Origin: an uncultured Gammaproteobacteria bacterium
Lineage (GTDB): Bacteria; Pseudomonadota; Gammaproteobacteria; Steroidobacterales; GCA-2729495
Direction of reading: 5' to 3'
DNA length: 64,000 bases
NCBI GenBank assembly: GCA_937921935.1
Contig: CAKZWQ010000025.1
Span: 1 to 64,000, forward strand
Shown here: in pieces, positions 16,937 to 25,446 of the stretch
Layout of the letters: each line of letters opens with the position of its first letter
Numbering within the stretch: the first letter of the stretch is position 1
The notes under the pieces: generated by a model
What the model was told of the DNA's origin: nothing
The model's input: the letters and a program-made list of their open reading frames with translations, nothing else
Databases searched by the model: none
Translations under genes and position numbers: made by a program

Positions 16937-17677
16937 TTAGCTCGCCGGCCAATCCTTTAGCAGCTGATCGACTGTCTTGTTGGCGCCTGCTGCATCTTTC
17001 AATTCGCCGGCGCCAGCCGATATGACATTGAACCAGACCACGTTACCCGTCTTGAGATCAACCAACGAGGCAAAACCGAACTCCGCAGAGGTGGCCATTC
17101 CACCTCCCGCGGCTGCGATAAGAATAGACATGGCCACCCGGCCGCCACTGGACTGATAGTCGCGATAAAATACGAACAAGGCATAGTCTGCTGCATACCG
17201 TTCTCCGATTTCCTGCACGCCGGGACCCAGTGACCAATCGAAGGCGCCGTTTTTGCTCGGCAATTTAGCTAAACCGAAATGGTTGACCCTGATGGTCTGA
17301 CCGACTGCCTCATGCAGTTTCTCGTAGCGACGCAAAACCTCGTCAACACCGACACGCTTACCCATTACTACGAGATCCGTATCGCGGGCACTCAGATTAT
17401 TCGTTGCGGAATTGAGGAAATTGTTTCGGGCTGCCTCGGTCCACTCAGCCTGTAGCTCCGTCACACCGCCAGCTGTCCAGAGGTAGTACTTCACGTCAGG
17501 CGTCATAAGGAGAATTCGGGGTTTGTCCCCGCTTGGCACCAGCGTGTTCACCTGCGACGCCGTAGTTGAACCGGATACGCAGCCGCCCAGAAAAACGAGT
17601 ACGCACAATAAGCAGCTAAGTCGAGCCAGTGCAATAAACAGAACCTGGCAAGATCTCTCGGAGATCTGGTGCAACAT
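16937..17677 (-). CDS. Hypothetical lipoprotein, first gene of M48 operon
   Basis: This 246-residue protein has a long N-terminal hydrophobic segment ending in a lipobox (VLVFLGGCVSG). GGGGGT precedes the ATG. The rest resembles an alpha/beta domain with a glycine/alanine stretch (SILIAAAGGGMATSAEFGF) and a C-terminal AGAGELKDAAGANKTVDQLL. I do not recognise a named family. It is 4 bp upstream of the M48 protease gene in the same direction, and likely a partner or substrate adaptor at the outer membrane. Confidence 0.8.
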   Translation of the reverse strand: MLHQISERSCQVLFIALARLSCLLCVLVFLGGCVSGSTTASQVNTLVPSGDKPRILLMTPDVKYYLWTAGGVTELQAEWTEAARNNFLNSATNNLSARDTDLVVMGKRVGVDEVLRRYEKLHEAVGQTIRVNHFGLAKLPSKNGAFDWSLGPGVQEIGERYAADYALFVFYRDYQSSGGRVAMSILIAAAGGGMATSAEFGFASLVDLKTGNVVWFNVISAGAGELKDAAGANKTVDQLLKDWPAS

Positions 17678-17842
17678 GGCTTATACCCCCACCGGTTTAC
17701 CTGTTAGATAGTAGTTTGCCCTTTAGAAGCCTCTGTTGGCAATCAAGGCGACTTACCCCGCCAATGGAGTGTTTTGGAGGCGCCACCTAAGTAAACTAAA
17801 GCCTCAGCGTCGGCCAGCCGTCGCAAGACTTCAGGAGCCAGA

Positions 17843-18997
17843 ATGCACAGCGGGGCCAGACTGATCTACAGCCAAAGCTGGGCGTCGCATCTAATGGTGA
17901 GATGCTGGCAAGCGAGCCGTATCGCGATTATCACGCTAACGTTGACCGGCCTTGCCTGGGCCGGGGAATGGTATCCGGTAGAGGTCGATGTCTGGGACCC
18001 GCCGTTCAACTCCGAACGTTTGCGTCGCCCGGAAGTCTATACGCCCCTGGAGAAAGCCAGCCAACGCTGGAACATCTGCGTTTCCATTCCACACCTGAAG
18101 GATGGCTACTGGCTGGCCGCCGATTTCGGTCTGGTCAGCGAAGCCCGGCGATTGGGTGTCAACATGGCCATTTACCAGGCCGGCGGCTACGGAAGGCTGG
18201 ACGTGCAGCGCCGGCAGATTGAAGAATGTCTTGCGGACGGTTTTGCCGGCGCAAGGGCTGATGGCCTGATACTCAGCGCCGTTGATGCAACCGGGCTGAA
18301 TGACCTGGTTGCCGAGATCACCGCCAATGGCATCCCGGTCCTGGACCTGATTAACGGCATCAATTCACCAGATATTACCGCCCGCTCTGCCGTGACCTAC
18401 TACGATCCGGCCTACAAAATTGGTGAATACCTGAAGCGACTGGAGTCGGAACGAACAGGTGAAGTCAAAATAGCATGGTTCCCCGGGCCGGACGGTGCCG
18501 CGTGGTCTGGCGAAGGTGATGAGGGTTTTCAGGCGGCCCTTGCCGACAGCAACATCAGGATTATCGCAACGCGCAAGGGCGATACCGGGGTGGCCACCCA
18601 GAAAGCCCTGTTGGAAGATCTTCTGGACGAACTGGGCGACGATGTTGTCAACCAGCTGGATTACGTCGTGGGCACCACAGTGAGTGCCGAAGCGGCCGTC
18701 GGCGTGCTCAGGCGTCGCGGGCTGAATAGCGATATCAAGGTGCTCGCTTACTACTATGGACCGGGCGTTAATCGCGGCATCCGACGAGGCAGTATCATCG
18801 CAGCCCCTACAGACTCTACCGTCGTCCAGGCACAGATGGCTGTGGACATGATGGTCCGTATCCTGGAGAAACAGCCGTATTTCAAGCATGCCGGACCCAA
18901 GATCCAGGTGATCAATCAGCAAAGTGTCAATCGCTGGGACTCGTCGACCACATTGGCGCCCCAGGGTTTTCGGGCCATGTTCGAAGTGCGTGAATAA
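17843..18997 (+). CDS. TorT-like periplasmic sugar-binding-fold sensor protein
   Basis: This 384-residue protein starts at an ATG with AGGAG seven bases upstream. A hydrophobic export segment (~28-43, IAIITLTLTGLAWAGEW) follows. The mature part has the type-I periplasmic binding fold, with WNICVSIPHLKDGYWLAADF early, an ARADGLILSAVDATGL block and a late RGSIIAAPTDSTVVQAQMA. The pattern resembles TorT, which binds TMAO and controls the kinase TorS. Its stop codon overlaps the start of the hybrid kinase (TAATG), strongly suggesting that it presents a ligand to that kinase. The ligand cannot be read from the sequence. Confidence 0.83.
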   Translation: MHSGARLIYSQSWASHLMVRCWQASRIAIITLTLTGLAWAGEWYPVEVDVWDPPFNSERLRRPEVYTPLEKASQRWNICVSIPHLKDGYWLAADFGLVSEARRLGVNMAIYQAGGYGRLDVQRRQIEECLADGFAGARADGLILSAVDATGLNDLVAEITANGIPVLDLINGINSPDITARSAVTYYDPAYKIGEYLKRLESERTGEVKIAWFPGPDGAAWSGEGDEGFQAALADSNIRIIATRKGDTGVATQKALLEDLLDELGDDVVNQLDYVVGTTVSAEAAVGVLRRRGLNSDIKVLAYYYGPGVNRGIRRGSIIAAPTDSTVVQAQMAVDMMVRILEKQPYFKHAGPKIQVINQQSVNRWDSSTTLAPQGFRAMFEVRE

Positions 18998-21855
18998 TGA
19001 TCCGGTCTGGCTCCGTCATCCGTTGGGTAATTCTGCTGACCCTGATCTTCGCCGGCATTTATGGGTCCTGGCTGTTGAGCGAGACCTTCCGCGAGAACGC
19101 CTATCGGGCCTGGACCCGGCAAGCTGATAACGCTGGCCAGTGGCTGTCGGGCACCCTGCTGGACTGGCTGGACGAGAGCTACTACCCGGTATCGGCCCTG
19201 GCTGCCCTCGCCGAGAATTCTTCCGAACTGAGCGAAGCGGAGTTTCTGGGCGCTTTCGACAGCATTGAATCACGCGCTTCCACCTTCTTTATCGAAGGCA
19301 TGGTCTACCTGAGCCCCAATGCCGACGGTGACTTGATAGTCACCTACACAAGCAGCCCTTATGCCCGACGGACCATCGGCTCAACCATGACTGACGAGCC
19401 CTGGATGCAATCAGCAGTGGATGAATCCCTGGCGCGTTTCGGCGAGCTGGTGATCGGGCCGCCTGCCGAACTACGCGGCAAGCGCTACTCCGCGATTGCG
19501 TTGCGAACCGATACGGCTGACGGCGAAGTCGTACTGTTGGGCCGCATTGATTTCACCTCCCTGGTCGATTCCCTGTATCAGATTCACGTACCAGCGGGGA
19601 TGCAGTTGCTGCTGGAAGGCGACTTTCTCGGGGGCGGCCGTCAGACCATTGTGGGCACGCAGGTTCCTGATGCCCTGCATGTGGCCAGGACCCGGACCCT
19701 GAGTGCCGGCGCCGAAATGACCATTAGCTGGGCCGTCACGGAAGAGTTTGCGGGCGGCCCTCCCCTTGAGCTCGCGCGCTTCACCTTGATCGGAGGTATC
19801 GCCGGAACCATCGGAATGGCGCTGTTCATTGCCCTGCTGCTGTGGCGTAACCAGAACATCAGTAACAAAGTCAGGGAAGCGACTCGCGAACTGGCCAGCA
19901 GCCAGGAGCGCTTCGAACTTGCCATGGAAGCCACTAATCTTGGCGTCTATGACTATCGACCGGCTACCGGTGAGCTGATTATCAACGATCGCTGGGCAGC
20001 GATGCTCGGTTATACACAGGCCGATATGGGTGGCCACATCGACGCTTTTTCCAGGCTGATACATCCGGACGATGAAGAACAGACTTGGGCCCTGTTTGCT
20101 AAACACGCTGAAGGCGATACGCCGCGCTTCGACGCGGAGTTTAGAATGTGTAATACCGATGGTGATTACGTCTGGATCCGTTCCGTTGGCAAGGTGGTTG
20201 AGCGAGCCAAAGACGGCTCACCCCTGCGTTTTCTGGGGATTCATACAGATATCACTCAGCAAAGAGAGGCGGACGCGGAATTACACAGTGCCAGAGAGCG
20301 CGCCGATGCAGCCAATGCGGCGAAGAGCGCCTTCCTGGCCAACATGAGCCACGAACTGCGAACGCCCATGAATGCCATTCTCGGCTACAGCGAAATGCTG
20401 ATGGAGGAAGCCGAGGAACTGGAGCAGGATGAGTTCATCCCGGACCTGAAAAAGATTAGCCAGGCCGGCAATCATCTGCTGGCGCTGATCAACGATGTGC
20501 TGGATCTTTCCAAAATTGAATCCGGCAAAATGGAAATCTTCCCGGAAGAGATCGATGTCGCCAGGCTTATCGACGAAGTGATCGCCACGGCTCAGCCGCT
20601 GGTGGAGAAACAGCAGAATCAACTGATCATTGAGCGCGACGAGAACCTGGGCAAAGCACACCAGGACCTGACAAAGGTCAGGCAAACACTCTTTAATTTA
20701 CTGTCTAATGCATCAAAATTCACCGAACAGGGCACCATCACGCTTCGCGTCACACAACAGACCAAACAATGTGATGCCTGGCTGAGCTTTGCGGTCAGCG
20801 ACACGGGCATCGGCATTCCCCAGGACAAGCTCGAACACATCTTCAAGGAATTCTCCCAAGCCGACGAATCCACCACGCGCGATTTCGGCGGCACCGGGCT
20901 GGGACTGTCTATCTCCAAGCGCTTCTGCGAAATGCTGGGTGGCGAATTGAAGGTCGAGAGTGAAGTCGGCAAGGGCTCTACCTTCACGATTCTCATACCT
21001 GCGACTGCGCCCGGTGCCAAGGCTGAGCTATTGGCACAGGCGACGGAAGCCAGAGAGGGTGTACTTAGCGATCTCGGCGATCAGGACCGCATCCTGGTAA
21101 TCGACGATGACCCGGAAGCCTGCGAAATCATCAGCCGCTTTCTCAGAAAAGACGGATTCAATGTGGTGACGGCCGACAGCGGTGAGCGCGGCCTGCAACT
21201 GGCGCACCAGCTGAATCCCGCAGCTATCACGCTGGATGTGATGATGCCGGAGATGGACGGCTGGTCTGTATTAAGAGCGCTTAAAGCTGATCCGAAACTG
21301 CGCAAGATCCCGGTCATCATGCTGAGCATGATCGACGACCGTACCCGCGGCTATTCCCTCGGTGCGGTGGACTATCTGACCAAACCGGTAGATAAGACCC
21401 AGTTACTGGAGACCCTGCACCGCTACAAGCACAACAGTGATGAAAACTCCGTGCTGGTTGTCGAAGACGAAGCAGATGCCCGCATGCTGCTGGCAAAGAA
21501 CCTGGATCGCGCCGGCTGGCGGGTAATGGAAGCTGCCAACGGCCGAGAGGCACTGCTGATGATGGCCACGGACAGACCAAAGCTGATTCTCCTGGACCTC
21601 ATGATGCCCGTGATGGATGGTTTCGAATTCCTTGCCGTCATGCGCGAGCGCGCCGAATGGAAAGACGTGCCGGTGATCGTGGTCACGGCCAAGACCCTGA
21701 CCCAGGAAGATTACGCGCGACTGAACGGCAGTGTGGAACAGGTTATTCGTAAAACCTCCTGCACCCGGGAAGAACTGCTGGAGCGCGTTCGCCAGGCCGT
21801 TCAGCCCCTGCGTGACCCGCCCGCACAATCAGCGGATGTACCAGACGACCTCTAG
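18997..21855 (+). CDS. Hybrid sensor histidine kinase with PAS and two receiver domains
   Basis: Domains run in order: TM helix ~8-27; an extracytoplasmic CHASE-like sensor region ~30-260; TM helix ~265-287; PAS ~305-420; HisKA with the phospho-accepting His 452 in MSHELRTPMNAI; HATPase ~560-670 with DTGIGIP and GGTGLGLSIS; receiver 1 (Asp 747, LDVMMPEMDGW); receiver 2 (Asp 867, LDLMMPVMDGF). There is no HPt and no DNA-binding domain, and no separate response regulator lies beside it, so its output partner must be elsewhere. The one-base overlap with the TorT-like gene implies a sensor/binding-protein complex. A TRAP transporter follows, so control of solute uptake is plausible. Confidence 0.94.
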   Translation: MIRSGSVIRWVILLTLIFAGIYGSWLLSETFRENAYRAWTRQADNAGQWLSGTLLDWLDESYYPVSALAALAENSSELSEAEFLGAFDSIESRASTFFIEGMVYLSPNADGDLIVTYTSSPYARRTIGSTMTDEPWMQSAVDESLARFGELVIGPPAELRGKRYSAIALRTDTADGEVVLLGRIDFTSLVDSLYQIHVPAGMQLLLEGDFLGGGRQTIVGTQVPDALHVARTRTLSAGAEMTISWAVTEEFAGGPPLELARFTLIGGIAGTIGMALFIALLLWRNQNISNKVREATRELASSQERFELAMEATNLGVYDYRPATGELIINDRWAAMLGYTQADMGGHIDAFSRLIHPDDEEQTWALFAKHAEGDTPRFDAEFRMCNTDGDYVWIRSVGKVVERAKDGSPLRFLGIHTDITQQREADAELHSARERADAANAAKSAFLANMSHELRTPMNAILGYSEMLMEEAEELEQDEFIPDLKKISQAGNHLLALINDVLDLSKIESGKMEIFPEEIDVARLIDEVIATAQPLVEKQQNQLIIERDENLGKAHQDLTKVRQTLFNLLSNASKFTEQGTITLRVTQQTKQCDAWLSFAVSDTGIGIPQDKLEHIFKEFSQADESTTRDFGGTGLGLSISKRFCEMLGGELKVESEVGKGSTFTILIPATAPGAKAELLAQATEAREGVLSDLGDQDRILVIDDDPEACEIISRFLRKDGFNVVTADSGERGLQLAHQLNPAAITLDVMMPEMDGWSVLRALKADPKLRKIPVIMLSMIDDRTRGYSLGAVDYLTKPVDKTQLLETLHRYKHNSDENSVLVVEDEADARMLLAKNLDRAGWRVMEAANGREALLMMATDRPKLILLDLMMPVMDGFEFLAVMRERAEWKDVPVIVVTAKTLTQEDYARLNGSVEQVIRKTSCTREELLERVRQAVQPLRDPPAQSADVPDDL

Positions 21856-21872
21856 CGTTTCCGGTGGCCCCG

Positions 21873-22373
21873 TCAGAGAAGCAGATCGAGCGGTGCCGGG
21901 AAGCTGACGTCGGGCGTCTGCTGATCGATATCCAGGTAGATTAGCCAGCTGCCGTCCGCAGCCTTTTTATAGATTAATACTGAGCGGCCCGCATCACGCA
22001 GGGTGTCGCCACCTTCTTTAGGCACACTGAGATACCAGTACTTGCTCACCAGGTGCGCCACATCACCGTGGACCTGAATTTCTTCAAAATCCAGCAAAAA
22101 CTCCACCTCGGCGGTCCCCAGTTTCGGGGCAAAATAGTCGCGAATAGCGGCTTTACCCCGCATCGCCGGTTGCCCGTGCAGAGCCACGAAAGCATCGGCG
22201 GCATAAAGCTTCATCAGCGCATCGATATCGCCGGCCTTGAAGGCGACGATCCAGTCCCCGGCCACCGCCTTGATGGCATCCGCCGCATCCGTCTCATCCG
22301 CTGCGGACGGGACCGCACCCATCAGCATCAGTAATATCACAGCCAGGGAACACCAGTTTCTCAGTTCAGACAT
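21873..22373 (-). CDS. Exported NTF2/SnoaL-like (DUF4440-type) protein
   Basis: This 166-residue protein has a signal peptide (SLAVILLMLMGAVPSAADE). The domain that follows starts DAIKAVAGDWIVAFKAGDID and contains LMKLYAADAFVALHGQPA, typical of the cone-shaped NTF2-like fold. Many such proteins lack enzyme activity and bind small molecules. It is transcribed opposite to the kinase and the TRAP genes, sitting between them with its start 35 bp from the DctP start. No catalytic residues can be assigned. Confidence 0.85.
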   Translation of the reverse strand: MSELRNWCSLAVILLMLMGAVPSAADETDAADAIKAVAGDWIVAFKAGDIDALMKLYAADAFVALHGQPAMRGKAAIRDYFAPKLGTAEVEFLLDFEEIQVHGDVAHLVSKYWYLSVPKEGGDTLRDAGRSVLIYKKAADGSWLIYLDIDQQTPDVSFPAPLDLLL

Positions 22374-22407
22374 GGATCACTCCGGTCAGCTATCTGGGGG
22401 GGCAAAC

Positions 22408-23439
22408 ATGCTAACGTCCGCCACGCGCGTGACCAAGGGAAAATCCACAATAAGACTTGCCCGACTCGCCCTTGCAGCCCTGGTGCTGTGGGCCGGCAGT
22501 GCCTGTGCGGCAGAACAGCGCCTGAGCCTGGTGAGCAGCTGGAGTAAACCCCAGAACTTCAACGTGCTGTTCCTTGACTACGTCAACGCCGTCAACGAAG
22601 CCGGTAAGGGCGTTGTACAGATCGACTTTCTGGGCGGCCCGGAGGTCATACCCCAGGCTCAATTGTTGTATGCCTTGCGCCGGGGCGTTGTCGATATGGC
22701 CTTCGGCGCCATTACTTACTACCGCGGGGTGCTACCGGAAGGCGATGCCATGTTCGCCGCCACCATTACGCCTGGAGATGCTCGTCGTAACGGCGGCTTC
22801 GAAGCCCTGCAGAGCTACTGGTCCGAGCGCATCAATGCCCGCCTGCTCGGCTGGATGCAATCGGGTGTGGGCGTGAATATCTATCTGACGGATACACCGG
22901 ATTTTCGCAGCGACGGCATGCCGGATCTGGCTGGCCTGAAAGTCCGCACCTCGCCCTCCAATCGCGAATTGCTGACCGTGCTGGGTGCCCGTCCGGTGCA
23001 GATCGCCGTGAAGGAAATTTACACAGCTCTGCAACGGGGCACCGTGGATGGACTGGCCTTCACCACGACGGGTATTCCCGACCTGGGCATCGATGACTTC
23101 ATTCATTACCGTATTGATCCATCTTTCCTGCAAATGTCCATTTGTCTGCAGATCAATCTGGATAGCTGGCAACAGCTCTCGCCGGCCGCCCGGCAAATTC
23201 TCAGCGAGCAGGCCATCGCTTATGAACCCAAAGGTCGCGCTGACTTTTTTTCCCTGCGGGATCGCGAGGTCGCTGAGCTTGCAGAGCGGGGACTGCAGTC
23301 GGCACCCGTGCCGGATGCTGCCGCGGCCGCCTACCGCAATCTCGCCCACGAAGTGGTGTGGGCAAGACTGGCAGCGCGCGCACCGGCGGCGGCTAAAGAC
23401 TTGAAGCCCTACTTTTATCCGGCCGGCAATACGCCATGA
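22408..23439 (+). CDS. TRAP transporter substrate-binding protein, DctP type
   Basis: ATG 22408 follows a G-rich Shine-Dalgarno (GGGGGG). It opens a signal peptide (ARLALAALVLWAGSACAAEQ). The 343-residue protein shows the DctP pattern: LSLVSSWSKPQNFN at the mature start, FLGGPEVIPQAQLLYALRRG and then VDMAFGAITYY, LAGLKVRTSPSNREL, and GTVDGLAFTTTGI. It captures a carboxylate-type solute in the periplasm and hands it to the DctQ/DctM membrane pair downstream. The stop overlaps the DctQ start by 4 bp. The conserved arginine in KVRTS probably contacts the carboxylate. Confidence 0.94.
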   Translation: MLTSATRVTKGKSTIRLARLALAALVLWAGSACAAEQRLSLVSSWSKPQNFNVLFLDYVNAVNEAGKGVVQIDFLGGPEVIPQAQLLYALRRGVVDMAFGAITYYRGVLPEGDAMFAATITPGDARRNGGFEALQSYWSERINARLLGWMQSGVGVNIYLTDTPDFRSDGMPDLAGLKVRTSPSNRELLTVLGARPVQIAVKEIYTALQRGTVDGLAFTTTGIPDLGIDDFIHYRIDPSFLQMSICLQINLDSWQQLSPAARQILSEQAIAYEPKGRADFFSLRDREVAELAERGLQSAPVPDAAAAAYRNLAHEVVWARLAARAPAAAKDLKPYFYPAGNTP

Positions 23440-23936
23440 TGGAACGCGCTTATGACGGGCTGATTCGCGGCCTGGCCGGCCTGGCCGGGGCCCTGATCGG
23501 TGCCCTTTGCCTGCTGGTTGCCTGGGACGTGGTGGCCCGCAACCTGGGGCTGCAACCGCCGGCATCCACCGTCGCCCTGACAGAATACGCCCTGCTGTAC
23601 TTCACCATGGCAGCCGCGCCCTACCTGGTACGACAGCGTGGTCATATCGTCGTGGAGGTGCTTTACCAGCGGGTCCACGGCGCCGCGCGGCGCCGGCTGG
23701 ATCGACTGGTCCTGAGCCTGTGCATCGTCGTCTGCGTGATGGTGGCAGGTCTGGCTGCAATGCTGGCTGCCGAAGCCTGGACCCGCGGTGAGATTGATGT
23801 GCGCTCCCTGGACACGCCGCGCTGGCTGCTCTTTCTGCCCCTGGCGATTGGCTTCAGCCTGATGGCAACGGAATTTTTGCGTCTGCTCTGGCGCGGAGAA
23901 TCAGTGGCGGGCGGGCAGCAGGCCGATACTTTCTGA
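23436..23936 (+). CDS. TRAP transporter small permease, DctQ type
   Basis: This 166-residue protein has four hydrophobic helices (LAGLAGALIGALCLLVAWDV, a second near 50, a third near 90-110 and a fourth near 135). It contains the WDVVARNLGLQPP and RGHIVVEVL features usual in DctQ subunits. It overlaps dctP by 4 bp (ATGA) and dctM by one base (TGATG). The three TRAP genes are therefore a translationally coupled operon. Confidence 0.93.
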   Translation: MMERAYDGLIRGLAGLAGALIGALCLLVAWDVVARNLGLQPPASTVALTEYALLYFTMAAAPYLVRQRGHIVVEVLYQRVHGAARRRLDRLVLSLCIVVCVMVAGLAAMLAAEAWTRGEIDVRSLDTPRWLLFLPLAIGFSLMATEFLRLLWRGESVAGGQQADTF

Positions 23937-25252
23937 TGAGCGGTATCGGCGCCGGACTGCTCGTGTTTGCCCTGGTGGGACTGCTGATGGTCGCCGGCGT
24001 ACCCGTGGCTTTCGCCTTCCTCGGCGCCAACCTGGTGGGTGCCGTGTTGATCATGGGCGGCTGGGACGGACTGCTGCAACTGGTGGATAACTCCACCGCA
24101 CTGATCACCAGTTTCACCCTCGTGGCCGTCCCCATGTTTGTGCTGATGGGTGCCCTGCTGTTTCACAGTGGCCTGGCACTGCGGGTGTTTGATGCTCTTG
24201 ACGCCCTGTTCGGTCGTATCCCCGCGCGGCTGAGTTACCTGACCGTAGCGGGCGGCGCGACCTTCTCTACCCTGACCGGTTCCACCATGGCCAACACGGC
24301 CATGCTCGGCTCCCTGATGGTGCCGGAGATGACCCGCCGCGGTTACAAACCCCACATGGCAATCGGTCCTATCATCGGCACCGGCGGACTGGCCATGTTG
24401 ATTCCGCCGTCCTCCCTCGGGGTGCTGCTTGGCAGCCTCGCCCGCGTGGACATCGGCGCACTGCTGCTGGCCGGCCTGCTCCCCGGCCTGGTCCTGGCTG
24501 TGCTCTATGTGCTGGTGATCTATGTGCAGGCCAGGCGCGACCCGAAGGCCGCACCGGCCTACGACGTAGATGAAGTCCCGCGCAGAACCAAACTCAAGCT
24601 GCTGCTGACCAACATCCTGCCCCTGGGGATCGTGATCTTCGCCGTGGTGGGCTTCATTATTCTGGGCATCGCCACCCCGTCGGAAGCAGCTGCCTTCGGC
24701 GCCTTGTCCGTCGCCGGCCTCGCGCTAGCCACTGTCGGCTTGTCATTTGCAGCCTTGCGAAAATCCCTGATGAGCACTGTCAGCGTTACCGGCACCGTTT
24801 TTCTGCTGATTGTCAGCTCATCGGTCTTCAGTCAGCTGATGGCGTTTTCCGGCACCAGCGGTGCGGCCGTGGACTGGGCCATCGCCCTGGACACCGGTCC
24901 GACAGGCAAGTTGTTACTGATGTTCGGGGTAATGCTACTGCTGGGCATGTTCATGGATCAGATCTCCATCATGCTGCTGACCATCCCCGTGTTCTTCCCG
25001 CTGGCGGCAGCCCTGGGCTTCGACAAGGTCTGGTTCGGCATCGTCATGCTGCTGGCCATGGAGATGAGCCTGACCACGCCGCCTTTCGGCCTGCTGCTGT
25101 TCCTCATGCTGGGGGTTTCACCGCCGGGCACGACACTGTCACGCGTGGCCCTGGCAGCCGCGCCGTTCCTGGCCTGCGATGCTCTGCTACTGGGACTGCT
25201 TTTACTGCTGCCAGGCTTGGCCCTGACTCTGCCGGGCCTGTTGGGCGGCTAA
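23936..25252 (+). CDS. TRAP transporter large permease, DctM type
   Basis: This 438-residue protein has about twelve hydrophobic helices. It carries DctM hallmarks: GVPVAFAFLGANLVGAVLIM near the N-terminus, GGATFSTLTGSTMANTAML, GTGGLAMLIPPSSLGVLLG, and a late MEMSLTTPPFGLLLFLMLGV. It forms the ion-coupled translocation pathway, importing the DctP-bound solute with Na+. A strong terminator hairpin follows 3 bp after the stop. This ends the uptake operon and marks the left border of the palindrome-rich region. Confidence 0.95.
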   Translation: MSGIGAGLLVFALVGLLMVAGVPVAFAFLGANLVGAVLIMGGWDGLLQLVDNSTALITSFTLVAVPMFVLMGALLFHSGLALRVFDALDALFGRIPARLSYLTVAGGATFSTLTGSTMANTAMLGSLMVPEMTRRGYKPHMAIGPIIGTGGLAMLIPPSSLGVLLGSLARVDIGALLLAGLLPGLVLAVLYVLVIYVQARRDPKAAPAYDVDEVPRRTKLKLLLTNILPLGIVIFAVVGFIILGIATPSEAAAFGALSVAGLALATVGLSFAALRKSLMSTVSVTGTVFLLIVSSSVFSQLMAFSGTSGAAVDWAIALDTGPTGKLLLMFGVMLLLGMFMDQISIMLLTIPVFFPLAAALGFDKVWFGIVMLLAMEMSLTTPPFGLLLFLMLGVSPPGTTLSRVALAAAPFLACDALLLGLLLLLPGLALTLPGLLGG

Positions 25253-25254
25253 AA

Positions 25255-25280
25255 GAAAGGCCCGTGGAGAGGGGCCTTTC
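25255..25280 (+). terminator. Intrinsic terminator of the TRAP operon
   Basis: GAAAGGCCC-GTGGAGAG-GGGCCTTTC is a perfect 9-bp stem with an 8-base loop, 3 bp after the dctM stop. It lacks a long T tract, so termination may be partial or assisted. Confidence 0.75.
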
Positions 25281-25300
25281 AGGCCATGTCAGGGCCAGCT

Positions 25301-25334
25301 TGAATGTCCGCTAACGACCCAAAGCGGACGTTCA
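25301..25334. repeat. Dispersed palindrome, copy 1
   Basis: TGAATGTCCGCT and AGCGGACGTTCA form inverted arms (11 of 12 matching) around a 10-base centre. It is the leftmost of eight related palindromes between 25.3 and 30.4 kb, and lies between the converging dctM and FG-GAP genes. Confidence 0.85.
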
Positions 25335-25446
25335 CGGCATCCCGGATAGCTCCCGCAAGTCAGTGAACCGAGCGCCAGGATCTATTTGTCGTAGAGACTC
25401 TTATCGTAGCGCATTGGATTCAATCGACCATCGTCCAAGGGCACCG

